Shown piece after piece: positions 12,561 through 25,140 of a DNA stretch of 64,000 bases. Made by a program: the position numbers and the translations under genes. Each line of letters starts with the position of its first letter. The first letter of the stretch is position 1. Where the stretch lies: NCBI RefSeq assembly GCF_024679245.1, contig NC_090183.1, positions 26,397,809 through 26,461,808 on the forward strand, read 5' to 3'. Source of the stretch: Pseudorasbora parva (taxonomy: Eukaryota; Chordata; Actinopteri; Cypriniformes; Gobionidae). The notes under the pieces are model-generated. The model was not told where the DNA came from, ran no database searches, and saw nothing but the letters and a program-made list of their open reading frames with translations.

Positions 12561-13440
12561 AGAGCAGTATAAACAAGTGACGGACAGCTGAACTCTTCAG
12601 AGGGGTTTTCTAGTCACTGCTTAAGCCTTTCACTGCTCATGATGTGTTTACACTTGCACAAAGTTTGCACTTTGGTAACCCTTTATAATAAGGTCTCATT
12701 TGTTAACCTGGCCTCTTGCACTCTAGGCATTCCTTGCTGTTACTGTTTTTTACTCGTATTTTTTTTATTGAACCTAATGATATGCAGAATACCAAGCCCA
12801 GTGGGAGAGGAAGTTATCGTGACCTTTGTATTTGTGAGTGACATAGAATGTTAATAATGCTGCCTTACCTAACGTTGTCTTATCAGAAATTTTCCATGAT
12901 TTTTATTACTTTTTTCGCTGTCTTTACTGGTTTTGATGCTCTCTAAATGCAGATTATTAACCATCAAGATTCAAAAATCCAACTGAGATCCACAATGGAA
13001 TGTAAAAAATATGGCCACGAGTTAAAATGCATGTAATTGAGATCTATATCAATATTTCCCAAGGCAAAACTTTCAAAGTACTGTATGTAAATGGCTGTAG
13101 ATTTGGGTTGACTAAAAAGATATAACATTTCAGTTCATGCCATATTTCAAGTCAGGACCGGCCAACTAGTATGTCACAGTGTTTTTTTGTTTTGTTTTTG
13201 TAATTTATTTTTGTGTAATATTTTCTTGCATGTGGAGTTGTTGGTGCCACCTTGAACAATTTATAAGATATCATGGAGCCATCATTATATTAATCACTTG
13301 GTGTCTTAAAATTGTTTCATTGTTTGTCCTCTTGTCTTGTATAGTTCAGTATAACACATAATTATGTGGAAAAACTACACATCGTTTTGTGTATAAGCTA
13401 CACTAAATGTATGCTAAATAAAAATATTCCTTTTTTTCAA
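12561..13440 (+). other. bok: bok 3' untranslated region
   Basis: Stretch from the bok stop codon to just past AATAAA (13417-13422) in AT-rich sequence without any long frame or recognised repeat. The poly(A) signal position gives a 3' UTR of about 0.87 kb. A short T-rich stretch follows the signal. Nothing else is seen. Confidence 0.6.
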
Positions 13441-14739
13441 AATCTAATTGCTGTGATTTTCCTGGGGTTGGAAAAAAAAACATAGCCTTCTAATAAAGCC
13501 TTTAGGCTGATAATTCTACACAACATTAGTGTAATTGGTGGAAAGCGAGTGGGAAGAAGCAGTTTAGATCAGATAGAATAGTTTAGTGATAGTGTTTCTA
13601 TGGTGATCACTCTCAACATGCGGTTTCCATAACCCAGACTTTGAGAACAGACATGGATTAGGGTCCTACTGATCTGCAGCATAAACAATGCATATTAATG
13701 AGAGTGACTGTTTTACACATATTATAATAGCTATTGGGAGAAATAAAAGACTATGATGGTCTGTGTTCATTAAGATAAATGTTAAAGCAAATTATTCGTA
13801 ATACGATCCCGATCATTTTATCTGTAATGATTTATTTTTCCTTCCAACTTTCTGCATTTGCGACACCCCACTGGTACCTAGTGGCTGTAAATGGAACTGC
13901 ATGCGCTCAATGATTTAAAGTTACACAGGACAAATGTATGGTCATAGCAATAAGGCAATTTAGCTGATGTGGTTCTTGATTTATAGAAATAACTACCAAT
14001 GACAGACTTTGATCTACAAAACTGAATATGCGTGATGAAGTCCACCTCCTCTGCAGCTTGCAGATTACATTTAAAATTGATTTAAATAAATCAATGACAA
14101 AAAGGGGGTTTGTCAAATGTATTCAATTTACTTACACTAGTGTTTCATCATACGTCTGGGACGATTAAGTTTAAAAAATATATATAAAAAGCTGTTTAGT
14201 TACTATAGGACGACTCAGGGCTCACATTTTAAAACGTATGTCTTTAGTTACATAATTATCTTTTGCACATGACATGTCAAAAATAGCACATTTAAACCAA
14301 GAATACACTATCACGGCTGTTTACATCGTTAAGCATTTCTAAGAGTAATGCCAAAATGATTATGTATCTACATTCCACGACTCTTTGGGCGCGTCTCAAT
14401 CATCTCACTAGTCCACTAGTCAGGGCACTGATTAGGACATAAGTCAATGGGCTGACCATAGGGGGCTGACTCCCTGATCTATGCCCTGCTGACTACTGAA
14501 CTAGTGAGATGATTGAGACGCACCCTTTATTACTCAGGCTAGCTTGTTTATATCTGCTTCCCAGAGAGGACAACATGTCCCGCCTTAAAATATATTCTAT
14601 TGGTTTAAAACCCCATAGAAGCGATTTGATTGGTTACCACAGAAATGACGCTTTCTGACCAAAGCGGAAGTGATTTCGTATTGGTCAGTGTAGTGTAAAG
14701 GAACACTCAACAAACAAGATAGGCTGAATCACTGTCGGG
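13441..14739. other. bok-atg4b intergenic region
   Basis: AT-rich spacer with no recognised gene. It contains the MITE at 14387-14525. The last ~200 bp before the atg4b ATG are the likely promoter/5' UTR; two inverted ATTGG words (14600 and 14623-14634) and CGGAAG (14664-14669, ETS-like) are visible but unproven. Confidence 0.4.
14387..14525. mobile_element. Palindromic MITE, copy 1 (GCGTCTCAATCATCTCACTAG ends)
   Basis: A 139-bp foldback: the left arm CGTCTCAATCATCTCACTAG is matched by CTAGTGAGATGATTGAGACG on the right, and inner pieces (CAGGGCAC.. and ..TGCCCTG) continue the pairing. It stands about 215 bp before the atg4b start. A second copy is at 48086-48215. Confidence 0.85.
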
Positions 14740-17700
14740 ATGGATGCAGGTAAGAAAATCGCAGGAAAACATTTTTTTATATATATTTCGGTCATCTGTC
14801 TAGATGTCATGAAATTGTTAAAAAGCAAAATTCTTCACTCGACAACAAAGTACGCGCCTGATATTGGAGAGGCCGCCTCTACAGTTTGGGATTTTGTCGT
14901 TAAATATGGTACATAGATGTCCCAACTGCTGCCAACTGGACAGTAAAAACAGAACAGTCTGCTGTCAGATAAGGGATGGACACTGCTTTGTCTTCTAGAT
15001 GTCACTGCACCAAAATGCCACGGCCACCCGTGAAAACTGTTGGGCAGTTTTGGCTGTTTCAGAGGCTAGTCAGCTGGCAATATTGACAGCGTTTTTTAAC
15101 ATCATAGGAACGTTCCGACTCCCCAGTGATACCGTTGAGATGTAATTGCTTTTGGGAGGTTGTCCATGTCGTCTGTTATCAAATTTCTGCCTACTCTAAT
15201 ATGTTCGCCAGTAACATTTATCACAGGGACTTTTTATTCACTGTGCCATGTATTTAACATCCCATACAATTAACAGCCGTTTTACACTGCATGAAACTTC
15301 AGAGACAAAGTAAAGTTACACATACAGTAACAGTACACAGAGGTACAAAGGCAGTGAAATTGGTGAAGAAGACAAAAAAGGAAATGTACGTTAGTTAATG
15401 GATTAATCGAAGTTAATGTTAATTTATCAATATAGTAATTCTTTGTTAATTTGTATTTGTACAGCTTGAAACTGTTATAATGTATATGTAAAAAATAACA
15501 GAAGTTATCTTCTATTAATAAATGCGTTATCTGTTGCAATTGCATGTTTGTTCATTAAACCATTTTATTCCATTGGACAGAAAAACTCCCCCAAAATACA
15601 CCATTGTTGAAACGAAAAGATTGGCAGTCTGCTGCTGATATAAGTAAAATGTTATGATATTGTTTTACTTTGAGATAAATACATTTTTTGCATCAGATGG
15701 TTAGGCCTACTAAAGAGGCTTGAAAATGTGCCAAGCAATGAGTTGTTTTTACAAATAATTTATTTTATATTTTTGTCGGTCTGTGTAATTGTTGAGCTTC
15801 CAGTTGGTCATTTTCTTTTCCCCTCAACAGCTACTCTCACATACGACTCATTGCGCTTTGGCGAGATCGAAGATTTCCCAGAGACCTCCGAGCCTGTCTG
15901 GATTTTGGGAAAGCAGTTCAGTGCTCTGACAGGTAATAAAGTGGTAGACATTAAAGGTTTTGTGCTGATGTGTTTGGTTCTTGTTTGTAACACAATGGTC
16001 TTTTTGTCCCAGAAAAGGATGAGATTCTGGCAGACGTCACCTCACGTTTGTGGTTCACGTACAGAAAGAACTTTCAGCCAATTGGTGAGAGTCAAAGTCA
16101 TCAATCCTGTTCGTGCCGTCCAAGGACTGCATTTAATTATTCATCCGGATTTGTTAATGGACGTAATGTTACAGGTGGCACAGGGCCCACTTCAGACACT
16201 GGTTGGGGCTGCATGCTTCGATGTGGGCAGATGATTCTTGGGGAAGCCTTGATTTGCAGGCACTTGGGTAGAGGTAAGACTACCACATTTGAAAATGTGT
16301 GTGTTATGAGGTCTGCTGATATCTGAAATGTCATTTGTGTTGTATGTTTTATCAGACTGGAGATGGAGTCCAGGTCAGCGGCAGAGAGCAGAATATATCA
16401 GTATCCTCAATGCCTTCATTGACAAGAAGGACAGCTATTATTCCATCCATCAGATAGGTACTACTCCTCATCTACTAGAGTGTTAAAGTAGGGCTGTTGC
16501 GATAATCACAATTTTGTGATACCACGATACTGATACACCAACCGCAGAGGAATGCAGGCAGCTGCCGCAACCTCGGTTTACATTTTCCTTTTTAATAAGG
16601 CTATGCCCTTCTTGTTTTACACTTCATGCTTTTAAGTTTAAATTTATTTCCCATGTATAGCGTCAGCACTGGTCTCTATAAAGCATAGACTGTATAAAAC
16701 TATGGACATAGTGTCCGTCACGTCACCCATAGATTTCTGCACTTTTGAAGCCCAAAGTGGGCGGAGCCGGACGTCGTCATCTTGGCAGCTCGTCTCCGCA
16801 TGCCACTCTCGGAAAATGTGGGTCACAAATGAGGTCACAGAATGGCAAAACTACAGCATACAAATGGCAGTCCACCTTTCACTCAAGTTTCCACGCCCTT
16901 AAAGGACCACTGAAATAAAAACAATTAAGTTTTTTTTGTCACTTTTAGTATGACAATGCTAGCCTTAATGTTGTGAATAAGCTGGTGTGTTCCAAAACAA
17001 ATGACAAAATTCGCATTTAAGAGATATAAGCATTTTAAAACTTACAGTCTCTCACTTCCGCTAAAACGAATTACAGATTTTGATGACATCATCGCAGACT
17101 TCACCTTCTCATCAAATCTTCTGTCCAATCAAATGCTCTCTAGAATCTAAAGACCCCTACGCTGTTGAAGTTGCGGCTGAAATCAGTCAGTTTTTAACAC
17201 ATTTACTAATTTCTACATGGTGAAAGGCACATAGCACACTATAAATGCGGAGACGATTTAGTGCAAAAATGCTTTCAGTTGAGGTGAATGAAGTCTGATT
17301 TCATGATAGTTTCAAGCACCGCAGCAGCACACACACAGTCTAGACCAGAGCCGTTGACCAAATTTAGAGACACGAGAGCAGCACAGATCATATGTGTGAG
17401 TCAGCACAGACAACAAACACATCGGACCCATTTGAATTCTTCACAGAATGCTGTATTTCAAAGCGATATGGAGGAGATTATGATGATAAACGGTTAGAGG
17501 AAACTGGCTTTACCAAACAGAAAGGCTCTAGTCAAACTGTATTAATGTAAAAATTAGTGAATTAACGAAACGCTATTTACTGTTTCAAAAACAGGGGAGG
17601 AGCCGCTAACATTTGGAGCTGTTTCAGGGGAAATCACATCAACACATTGAATAATGCGGCGCGTTTCAAGGCACTTCAACAGGCCTTTAATTATGCAGAA

Positions 17701-20700
17701 CTTTAAGGCTTAATGTAATTTAAATGGATGAGTAAAAAAAAAAAAATTCACCCCCCTCACAGTTGTCATGATGGGCAAAATTAGCTATATGGACCAAAAC
17801 CACTTTTTGTACCAGGCTGCAAACATATTTTTTTCTGCGGTAAATTTGGGCATTTTAACATGGGGCAGATACAGGTTTAAGTAACTTCCGTTTTGGCTTC
17901 AAGAGAGACCGTGGCAGGTTACTGCTTGCTATAAGGTGACAAATCAGCTTCAGCGTTACGGCTGTGAGGGGTTGAATTAACTGTTTAATGACCCAATCAA
18001 AGACAGCCCCTTGCCACCAAAGCCCCTTTCACACTGCGATTCCGACAAATACACGGATAATGCGACCCGGCATTTGTTCCCGGGTCGCTAGATTTGGTCC
18101 ATTCACACTGCCAGCGAAATACCGTAATATGTGCACTTTTCACACACAACCCGTAACGGTCCCGGGATCGAGTTGACACGTGACATCCTGATGTGACGTA
18201 TAATGGCGAGCGATCTCAGCTTCAGAGCGGATAGTAAGGAGCTCCGTGGTCTCGACTTGTGTCCAGTTTGCGCACATTTCTGCTTGTTTAATTTTAGTTT
18301 CTTTTGTATACGAACACTCTCTGCGTTTAAAACACTGACTAGCTCTTCTGGCACTGCAGGGTTGTGTTATTGAAAAAACTACATAACTACGTACACGTTG
18401 CGGCATTAGTTTCGGCTTTTGTTCACACAGCGCTCGTCCCAGGTCGAATACCGCAATATTACTAGGTCCCCGACCCGGATCGAATTCGGTAATCAATCCC
18501 GGGACGTGGTTGCTTTCACACAGAAGGCGACCCGGCAATGTTCCGGGAATATTGCGGGTCCGACGTGCAGTGTGAAAGGGGCTCAAGTGGCATAACAATG
18601 TAAATGCATTGACTGACAGCCTGTCTCAGAGACGACTCAGACGAACAGTCATGATATTGGTGAAATAGCAGAGCAAGCCTCTCCAGTCAGATTCGGGGAT
18701 AGGAAACAACTGTTATACCCCATCGAGGTTATTGTCAGGTTTATGTTCTGTTATGTGGACCCTTATTTTGACTTTCTGTTCTGTTTCCTTTAGTTTCGGT
18801 TTCATTGGTTAATGGTTATGTTCTTGTTTGTTTCAATAATTATGTATTAGTTTCACATGTCTAGTTTACTTTCCTTTGTTCTACCCATGTTTATATAGCG
18901 TTTCAGTTGTTTTTGGTCAGTTCTCATTTATGCTTTGTGTGGTTTGCATTATTCTCCTTCTTGTTCATTCAGAGTGTTTGGATTATTAATAAAGCCTGTT
19001 TTGTTTTTAAATCTCCTTCGTCTTTGACCACATTGTAACACTTATTCATATAGCAAATAAATAAATAAATATATCATTTCATTTTTTTTTAATGGCGATA
19101 TTCCACAAGGAAAATTCCTTCAGCGCGACAGCCCTATGTTAAAGTTAAACTTTTAGATGGTAAATAACTGTAGATGACATGGCTTGTTCTTTTTTCAGCT
19201 CAGATGGGTGTAGGTGAGGGCAAGTCTATAGGCCAGTGGTATGGCCCAAATACAGTGGCCCAGGTACTCAAGTAAGTTGCCAAGTTATTTTTTTTAATGA
19301 TTTTTAGTCATATGAAATGTAACTGTAAAAAGACTATTGAAGCTAAGTAATCTTCAAATGAAATATTGTGCTTTGCTGTATTCATTTAAACATTTATGCC
19401 CATCTAGGAAACTGGCAGTTTTTGACTCCTGGAGCCGACTGGCAGTTCATGTAGCTATGGACAATACTGTGGTCATAGAGGAAATCAGTGAGTTCTCTTT
19501 CATAGTGCCCAAATGGAATCTGCTGTTTTTTTGCAGTAATTTTGAAGGCAATTAGATTTGAGCTGACTATACTTTACTCTTAGTAGTACCTGAAAGCATG
19601 ACATAAATAGCCAGTGTATTTAAAGGGTTAGTTCACCCAAAAATGAAAATTCTGCCATTATTTACTCACCTAATGTTGTATTAAACCTGTTTGACTGTAT
19701 GTCCTGGCTAACATAAAATAATAAAGAGCTAGAGATGACAGAATTTGCATTTTTGAGTCAATATATACATGTATATTATATAATAGGTAATATGTAACAA
19801 TATGTAAAATGTAACATATACAATATGTAATATGTATAATATGTAACAATTTGACATCCCTCTTCTGGCAGTTGTGATGCCTGATTAGTGGATTGTGTGT
19901 GTTTGTTTGTTTTTGATTGCTAATTAGGGTTAGTATACAGCAGACCCACTAGAACATGTTTCCATCAAGTTCATAAATAGCTGTAGTATTTTCTAGGTGC
20001 TGAATTTATTAATTTGTCTGCTATACAATGCCCTTCTTAACACAAATGATTTCCACAACCAAAGATGTTATTATTATTTGTAAATCACTTGCCTCTCCAA
20101 CTTTGCAACCCACAAATAAATATAATTATTGTCAATTAAAAAACTGAATGTTAATTAGTCAGATAATAAATATTTGTTCCCTTCTTGTAGCACTTGGTAA
20201 AACCCGCTTCAGAGAAATTAGCCTTTAGCCTTACGTCCCTCTTAATTGTATACAATGTAGTGGATACATTGTAAACATGAACTTCTGTATAAGCAGACTA
20301 AGCAGGGAGATCTTCAGTTGGTATTACCTAAAGCACAGAGAGCAGAGGTGCTAGAATTAGGTCATTCCATCCCTTGGGCTTTTTTTTATTTAGGATTCAC
20401 TAAGACATGCTTAAGAATCTCTAAAAGATTTTATTGGCCAAATATTAGTTCATTCCTCTTCGCAAAACCACTCAAACTGTACCAGGTCAGTTTAGGATTT
20501 GCAGTGGGCAGCAGTTCATTCTTTCAGAGATGTTTGATGAGATTGAAGTAAGACTGAGTAAGCAACTCAAGGGCATCTTTTTTCTTTTTTTTTCTTCAGT
20601 CAGTGTTACTCTGGCTGTGTGCTTTGGGTTGCTGCCCTACTGAAACTTCCTTATTATACTTTCTGGTAAAAGAGAGTAAGTTTTTATCCAAAATCTTTTG

Positions 20701-23700
20701 GATTTTGTATTGCAGCATTCATCAATCTGAAAAAGACTGCCAGTGTCTGCTGCTGAACAGCACCTCAGAAATATAACATTAACACTACCATCAGCACATT
20801 TCACTGTGGGCATGGTGTTACCTGCCTGGTGTGAGTTGTTGGATTGTACGCCACACAAACAACTTTGTGTTTGAACCAACATTTTTAACCAAAAACCACA
20901 AGGCTTAATTTAATGTCTTTCATTTTTACAGACAACAGCTTCTTCTTTATCAGTTTACTCAAAAGTTCCTTTTTGTGCAATAGCTTGAAGATGGTTGTCC
21001 CATAGAACTCTTGTTCATAGATATCATAGATAACTTGCTGCAAAAATGCAAACGTAAACATACCTAATGATGACTTTTGTAACTTGGTCAAAGTGTCTTA
21101 GATATTTGAAATTTGGACAATTGCGAAATTGCAAAAGTGGTATTTTGTTATCAAGGTTGTACTACTGTACCTTTTTACAAGACTGTGCCATTATGTGTGT
21201 ATCAGGAGGATATTGACTAATTCTTGAGAAGTCTGATTTCACAAATGCCCTAATTAGCCGATAAATGACTAAGGTATTTGATAATGGTTGTTTGTACTGG
21301 CTGTCCGTAGAGAGGCTGTGTATGCCGTGGCTGGACTTCGACAGGGGTGCATGTGCGGTTTCTGAAGAACCTCGGGAGATGAATGGTGATCTGGAGGGGG
21401 CTTGTGCTCTGGCAGTAGAGGATACTGCTCTGTGGAAACCCCTTGTTCTGCTGATTCCTCTAAGACTGGGCCTCAGTGATATCAATGAAGCTTATATTGA
21501 ACCACTCAAGGTAAATCTACAACAACGAGGTCTGATTAGACCTAGAGTTTTCATTTAATATAGCTGCACTATTAGCAAATTCAGGTTTGCTAAGTGTTGG
21601 CCTTTATTTTCATGTCTTATCCACAGCAATGCTTCATGATGCCTCAGTCTTTAGGAGTAATAGGTGGAAAGCCCAACAGCGCTCACTACTTCATTGGCTT
21701 TGTAGGTAAGCAAAGTTCTTCAAGTTAAACTTATAAAAAGTATGTTCTCAACTGGTGGATCATGATGACCCAAAATGGGTTACCAGTCTTTCTGATAAGA
21801 ATCTAAGATGAAAGGGAAAAACAATAAGAAGCAACTAATCATTTATAGTAGTTTGGAAAGCAATGAATAAATGTTTCCCCTACCCTTTGTTATTGGCAGA
21901 ACGAAATTGTGTGCGAATCAATATCTACAGCATTTTGCCACTATTTCATCTGGCTTATTTGCTAGCTAGTAGTAGTCCTAAATTTTTAAAACCTAAGCCT
22001 TACTCTGTGTGAATGTACAACCCAGAATGCATTAATTTAAATATGGTTTGTCAATCACAATGTGCTTAATGCTTTGAATACTTTTTTTATACTTTTATTT
22101 TAATGACTTTTTTGTTTAAAATTACGCAAGCACTACTGTTTGGGACTCTGGGAGGTTTATCTGTATACTATAGATTATGTAATTGTTAAATAACAAATGG
22201 CAGCATATTGTGTCTCAAATGGCATCATTATCTTTTCTTATTGATGGCGCCCTGCAGGTGATGAGCTCATTTATCTAGACCCCCATACAACTCAGCTGGC
22301 TGTGGACCCAAGTGAAGGCTCTCAGTTCCCAGATGACTCCTACCACTGCCAGCACCCTCCCTGCCGAATGCACATCTGTGAGCTTGACCCCTCCATTGCT
22401 GTTGTAAGTAGAGCTCGATGCAGAAGAAACCAATTATTAATTTCAGTACATCCACCCTAGCCTGATGTGGTCATACTCAATTCTAGTCAGAATATATAGT
22501 CTAGTCTGAAACTGCTCCATTGGGCTGTGATTATGGGGCGCGCTTCAACCGAACCAGGATAGACCTCGATTGGATAAACCTACAACCAATCAGAGCAACA
22601 AAGCGACGTCAACAGAGCTCAACTGCACTGTGTTGCCAAGTCCGCGTTTTTTTCCCTCGGATTGTTTTCTATGTCCGCGGGTTGAAGCGATTATTATGGG
22701 ATATATAGACCCAGAGGCGTAGCACCAAATTTTGGGCCCTGGGTACAAACCATCTTGCTGGGCCCCCGTACCATGTATGTGTATGTATAGAAAACGGACT
22801 TCCCTGCCTTGGGCCCTGGTTACTCAGTACCCTTTATCCCCCCAGTCCCACGCCCCTGTATAGACCCATGAGTGCGATTTTAGCAGGCAACCTTGCCAAA
22901 ATAACACATTTTACCCCCCATACACCATTTTTTCCCCGGAGAACCCCCCGAGAAGCTATTGTTCGGGGCTAGTAGTTGGCGGGTTTTGTTGTAAAAACTT
23001 GGCAACCCTGTCACGTGCGCTGGTATCAGGCTGGAATAAACGATCTTTGCCGGTGTTGTAAAAAAATAAAAGAATGTAATGATACACAGAGTTCTTACCC
23101 AACATGATCATCATTTTAGAGAAAAATTGTGATGGTGAATGCATACACAAGCAAGCTCTTCGTTTAGGATTCAAACAAATATAATCCAAGCCCCTTTGAT
23201 GACGTGCATGATTACGTTACTGTTGATCATCTGTCCGTCATCGTCTAAAGCCCTCCCTGATGATTTCATTGGTCCCAACAAACAGTTTCTGTTCGGAGAT
23301 AATTACTCCTCTATGGAGCAAGGCCAGACCGAACTGCCCGACCTAAAAAATGTGTGTGCAGAGCTAAGTTCGGCTGGCATCCAGGGTACATCCACCCAGT
23401 TATACTCAACTGATTGACACCCATTTCATTTTGAGCACCAAATCAGCATATTAGAATGATTTCTGAAGGATCATGTGATATTAAAGATTAGAATAATGGC
23501 TGTAATCCCATTATACAGATGTATATGTATATGTAGTAGTATTGTTAAAGTAACATTTATTAAATTAACCCCAGGTTTCACAGACAAGGGTTTAAGCCTA
23601 GTCCTAGACTACAATGCATGTTTAAGCTGTTTTAACTGAAAGCAATTTACACTGAAATATCTTAAAATGTCACTATTGTAAGTGCTGTTGTTTTATTTCA

Positions 23701-24034
23701 AGATGCACAACAGTAATGTTTTTTTTCTGTCACGTTTATAAAACCTACTTAAAGGTACATTGTGAATTGCAACTGTCCACCACCCACCCCTCCCTTTTGA
23801 AGCACACAGAGAAGCTACAGTGTCTGGCACAGGACAGAGATGTCGTAGTCTGAGATAGTAGAGTAGCTAGCTCTCTATGGAGCAGTTTGTCTGTTTAGAG
23901 TTATTGTAGAAACATGACGGTGCCAAATGGCGAGTTCAATGTAAGGGGACCCACATTGTATGTAGATAGAAATGGCTCATTCTAAGGTAATAAAAACATA
24001 ATTTATTATGTAAGGTCTTTATACACCAATAAAA

Positions 24035-24082
<48 letters not shown>

Positions 24083-25140
24083 CATTTCTGTCAATCAATT
24101 ATGATCAAAGTTATTCAACTAATTATACAAATAAAATTTATGAATTAGGTTTTATTTAAAAGCAAAAGTAGTCCAAGGCACTCGATGGGTGTATTGAGAA
24201 AGTTAAAAAGCCTTTATTTGTTCATTGCTTAAACAATTAAAAATTGGTGGGGTTTTATTTAATTCTATAAACTAAAAATACTGATCTGCCAACATTGTCG
24301 CTATGATAAATTAAAATAAGCTGATAACATCACTGTTTTCTCCAGAACGAATGTACAGTCAAATCTAATTTTGTTGCAATATTATCCTGTTTGACACTGT
24401 GAATCTGCTTTGACACAATCGTGATTGTAAAAGCGCTATATAAATAAAGTTGATTGATTGAATAGATCCTCAGATATTACACACTGAACCTTTAAATATC
24501 CTAATTAAACTAGGACCTAATCCTGGTTTAATCTAAGGCCTGACTGTGAAACTAGGCCAAAGAGAAATATGTATTTATTCTTGTGTTATCATTCCATTTT
24601 ACTCAGTGTTTTACTAAGAGTAAAACACATGCTCACTAAGCTTGGAAAACTTTGGGACTAAATTGCTAAATAAAAGTTGTTTTTAGGTACCAACAAATAA
24701 TTAATTTCCTTTGAATAACAAAATGTCCAATTTTGTCCGTCAGGGCTTCTTCTGTCAAACAGAGGATGATTTTGATGACTGGTGTGCACAGATTCGTAAG
24801 GTACTCAAGGCACTAATATATATATTATTTTTGTATTCATTTGTTCATGTTTGTTCCTCTGGTTCACTTTTGTTTTCCCCTTGCACAGGTTTCCAACTGT
24901 AGAGGTCTTCCGATGTTTGAATTAGTAGACAGTCAGCCTTCTCATCTAATTTGCACCGATGTACTTAATCTTACTCCAGGTAATCTCTTATACTGCTTGC
25001 TCATAGATTCAGAATTCTAAGATTTATGTTTATAAATACACACTATATGTTCTTTTTCCTCTACAGACTTTTCGGATTCAGACCGGCTCGAGCGCTTCTT
25101 TGATTCTGAGGATGAAGAATTTGAAATCCTGTCTTTGTGA
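14740..25140 (+). CDS. atg4b: Cysteine protease ATG4B, 13 exons, 394 aa
   Basis: Exons: 14740-14749, 15831-15932, 16013-16084, 16175-16273, 16356-16457, 19199-19271, 19408-19487, 21311-21510, 21627-21705, 22258-22403, 24744-24800, 24889-24979, 25067-25140. All phases close to 394 aa; human ATG4B is 393 aa. ATG4B is the cytosolic C54-family protease that trims pro-Atg8/LC3/GABARAP to expose the C-terminal glycine and later delipidates it. The catalytic Cys is residue 74 in GWGCMLRCGQM. The Asp/His pair is in YLDPHTT (D280, H282), and the C-terminal FEIL resembles the known LC3-interacting motif. Exon 1 codes for only MDA plus one base. Intron 5 (2.7 kb) is nearly filled by a nested hAT-like insertion; intron 7 holds a retroelement fragment; intron 10 holds two further nested elements. 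It lies head-to-tail behind bok and converges on dtymk. Confidence 0.97.
18021..18583. mobile_element. Nested foldback element with AGCCCCTTTCACACTGC ends
   Basis: The left end AGCCCCTTTCACACTGC pairs exactly with the right end GCAGTGTGAAAGGGGCT (17 bp). Further inner arms with CCCGGGTCG / CGACCCGG words fold back. GC content is higher than in its host element. Non-autonomous; overlapping open frames on both strands here are by-products of the palindrome. Confidence 0.85.
18733..19040 (+). mobile_element. Probable solo LTR (308 bp)
   Basis: The unit begins TGTCAGG and ends GTAACA (TG...CA ends). It contains TATATAG near 18893 and AATAAA at 18988-18993, and is flanked by GTTAT/CTTAT (4 of 5 bases matching). 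That layout is typical of a solo long terminal repeat left after LTR-LTR recombination of a Ty3/Gypsy-like retrotransposon. No internal coding part is attached. Confidence 0.6.
19624..19757. mobile_element. Eroded AGGGTTAGTTCACCC-family MITE
   Basis: The left end AGGGTTAGTTCACCCAAAAA follows TTAA (19620-19623). The right end retains only ATGACAGAATTTGCATTTTT, so the terminal repeat is lost there. In atg4b intron 7. Confidence 0.6.
20300..20500 (+). pseudogene. Retrotransposon integrase zinc-finger fragment
   Basis: Open frame 20318-20551 begins with a stretch (LPKAQRAEVLELGHSIPWA, then GFTKTCLRISKRFYWPNIS) that resembles the HHCC-type N-terminal zinc-binding region of Ty3/Gypsy-class integrases, with the FYWP signature. 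The usual following Cys-x-x-Cys is not intact and the frame degrades after about 45 residues. No LTRs or reverse transcriptase are seen nearby. A fossil insertion in atg4b intron 7. Confidence 0.6.
22458..23388. mobile_element. hAT-like element with TAGCCTG ends in atg4b intron 10
   Basis: A 12-bp direct repeat GTACATCCACCC stands at 22446-22457 and 23386-23397. Between the copies the sequence starts TAGCCTGATG and ends CATCCAGGGTA, an imperfect inverted pair. The first bases of the right-hand repeat may belong to the element, leaving a TSD of about 8-9 bp. Ends resemble those of the element at 42614-43848. No coding capacity. Confidence 0.55.
23569..24558. mobile_element. CCAGGTTTCACAGACA-type MITE split by a younger insertion
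   Basis: The left part (CCCCAGGTTTCACAGACAAG..) and right part (..GGCCTGACTGTGAAACTAGG) correspond to the two ends of the intact 245-bp copy at 29415-29659. In the intact copy the sequence runs TCTTAAATGTCCTAATTGAA; here the same site is broken at TTAA by the element 23753-24491. Confidence 0.8.
23753..24491. mobile_element. Nested 739-bp element with AGGTNCANTGTG ends at a TTAA
   Basis: Left end AGGTACATTGTG and right end CACACTGAACCT pair at 10 of 12 positions, with TTAA at 23749-23752 and 24492-24495. It includes an (AT)n run (24045-24080) and, towards its right end, a SINE/LINE-like tail (AAAAGCGCTATATAAATAAA). The empty site is preserved in the homologous MITE at 29415-29659. Confidence 0.8.

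Larger units (their letters stand above)
16489..19136. mobile_element. Composite hAT-like element filling atg4b intron 5
   Basis: The left end TAGGGCTGTTGCGATAATCA and right end CGCGACAGCCCTA are imperfect inverted repeats, flanked by a perfect 8-bp duplication TGTTAAAG (16481-16488 and 19137-19144). An 8-bp target-site duplication is the hAT signature. The 2.65-kb interior has no transposase frame but contains at least two later insertions (18021-18583, 18733-19040) and other repeat blocks. It starts 31 bp after exon 5 and ends 62 bp before exon 6. Confidence 0.85.

Noticed and set aside
15728..16234. 168-codon plus frame, the longest in the window
   Set aside because: It reads through atg4b exons 2-4 and their short introns; the true protein uses spliced phases that match ATG4B along its length.
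18140..18598. 152-codon minus frame
   Set aside because: Falls inside a foldback transposon (18021-18583), with overlapping frames on the opposite strand from the palindrome; no domain is recognisable.
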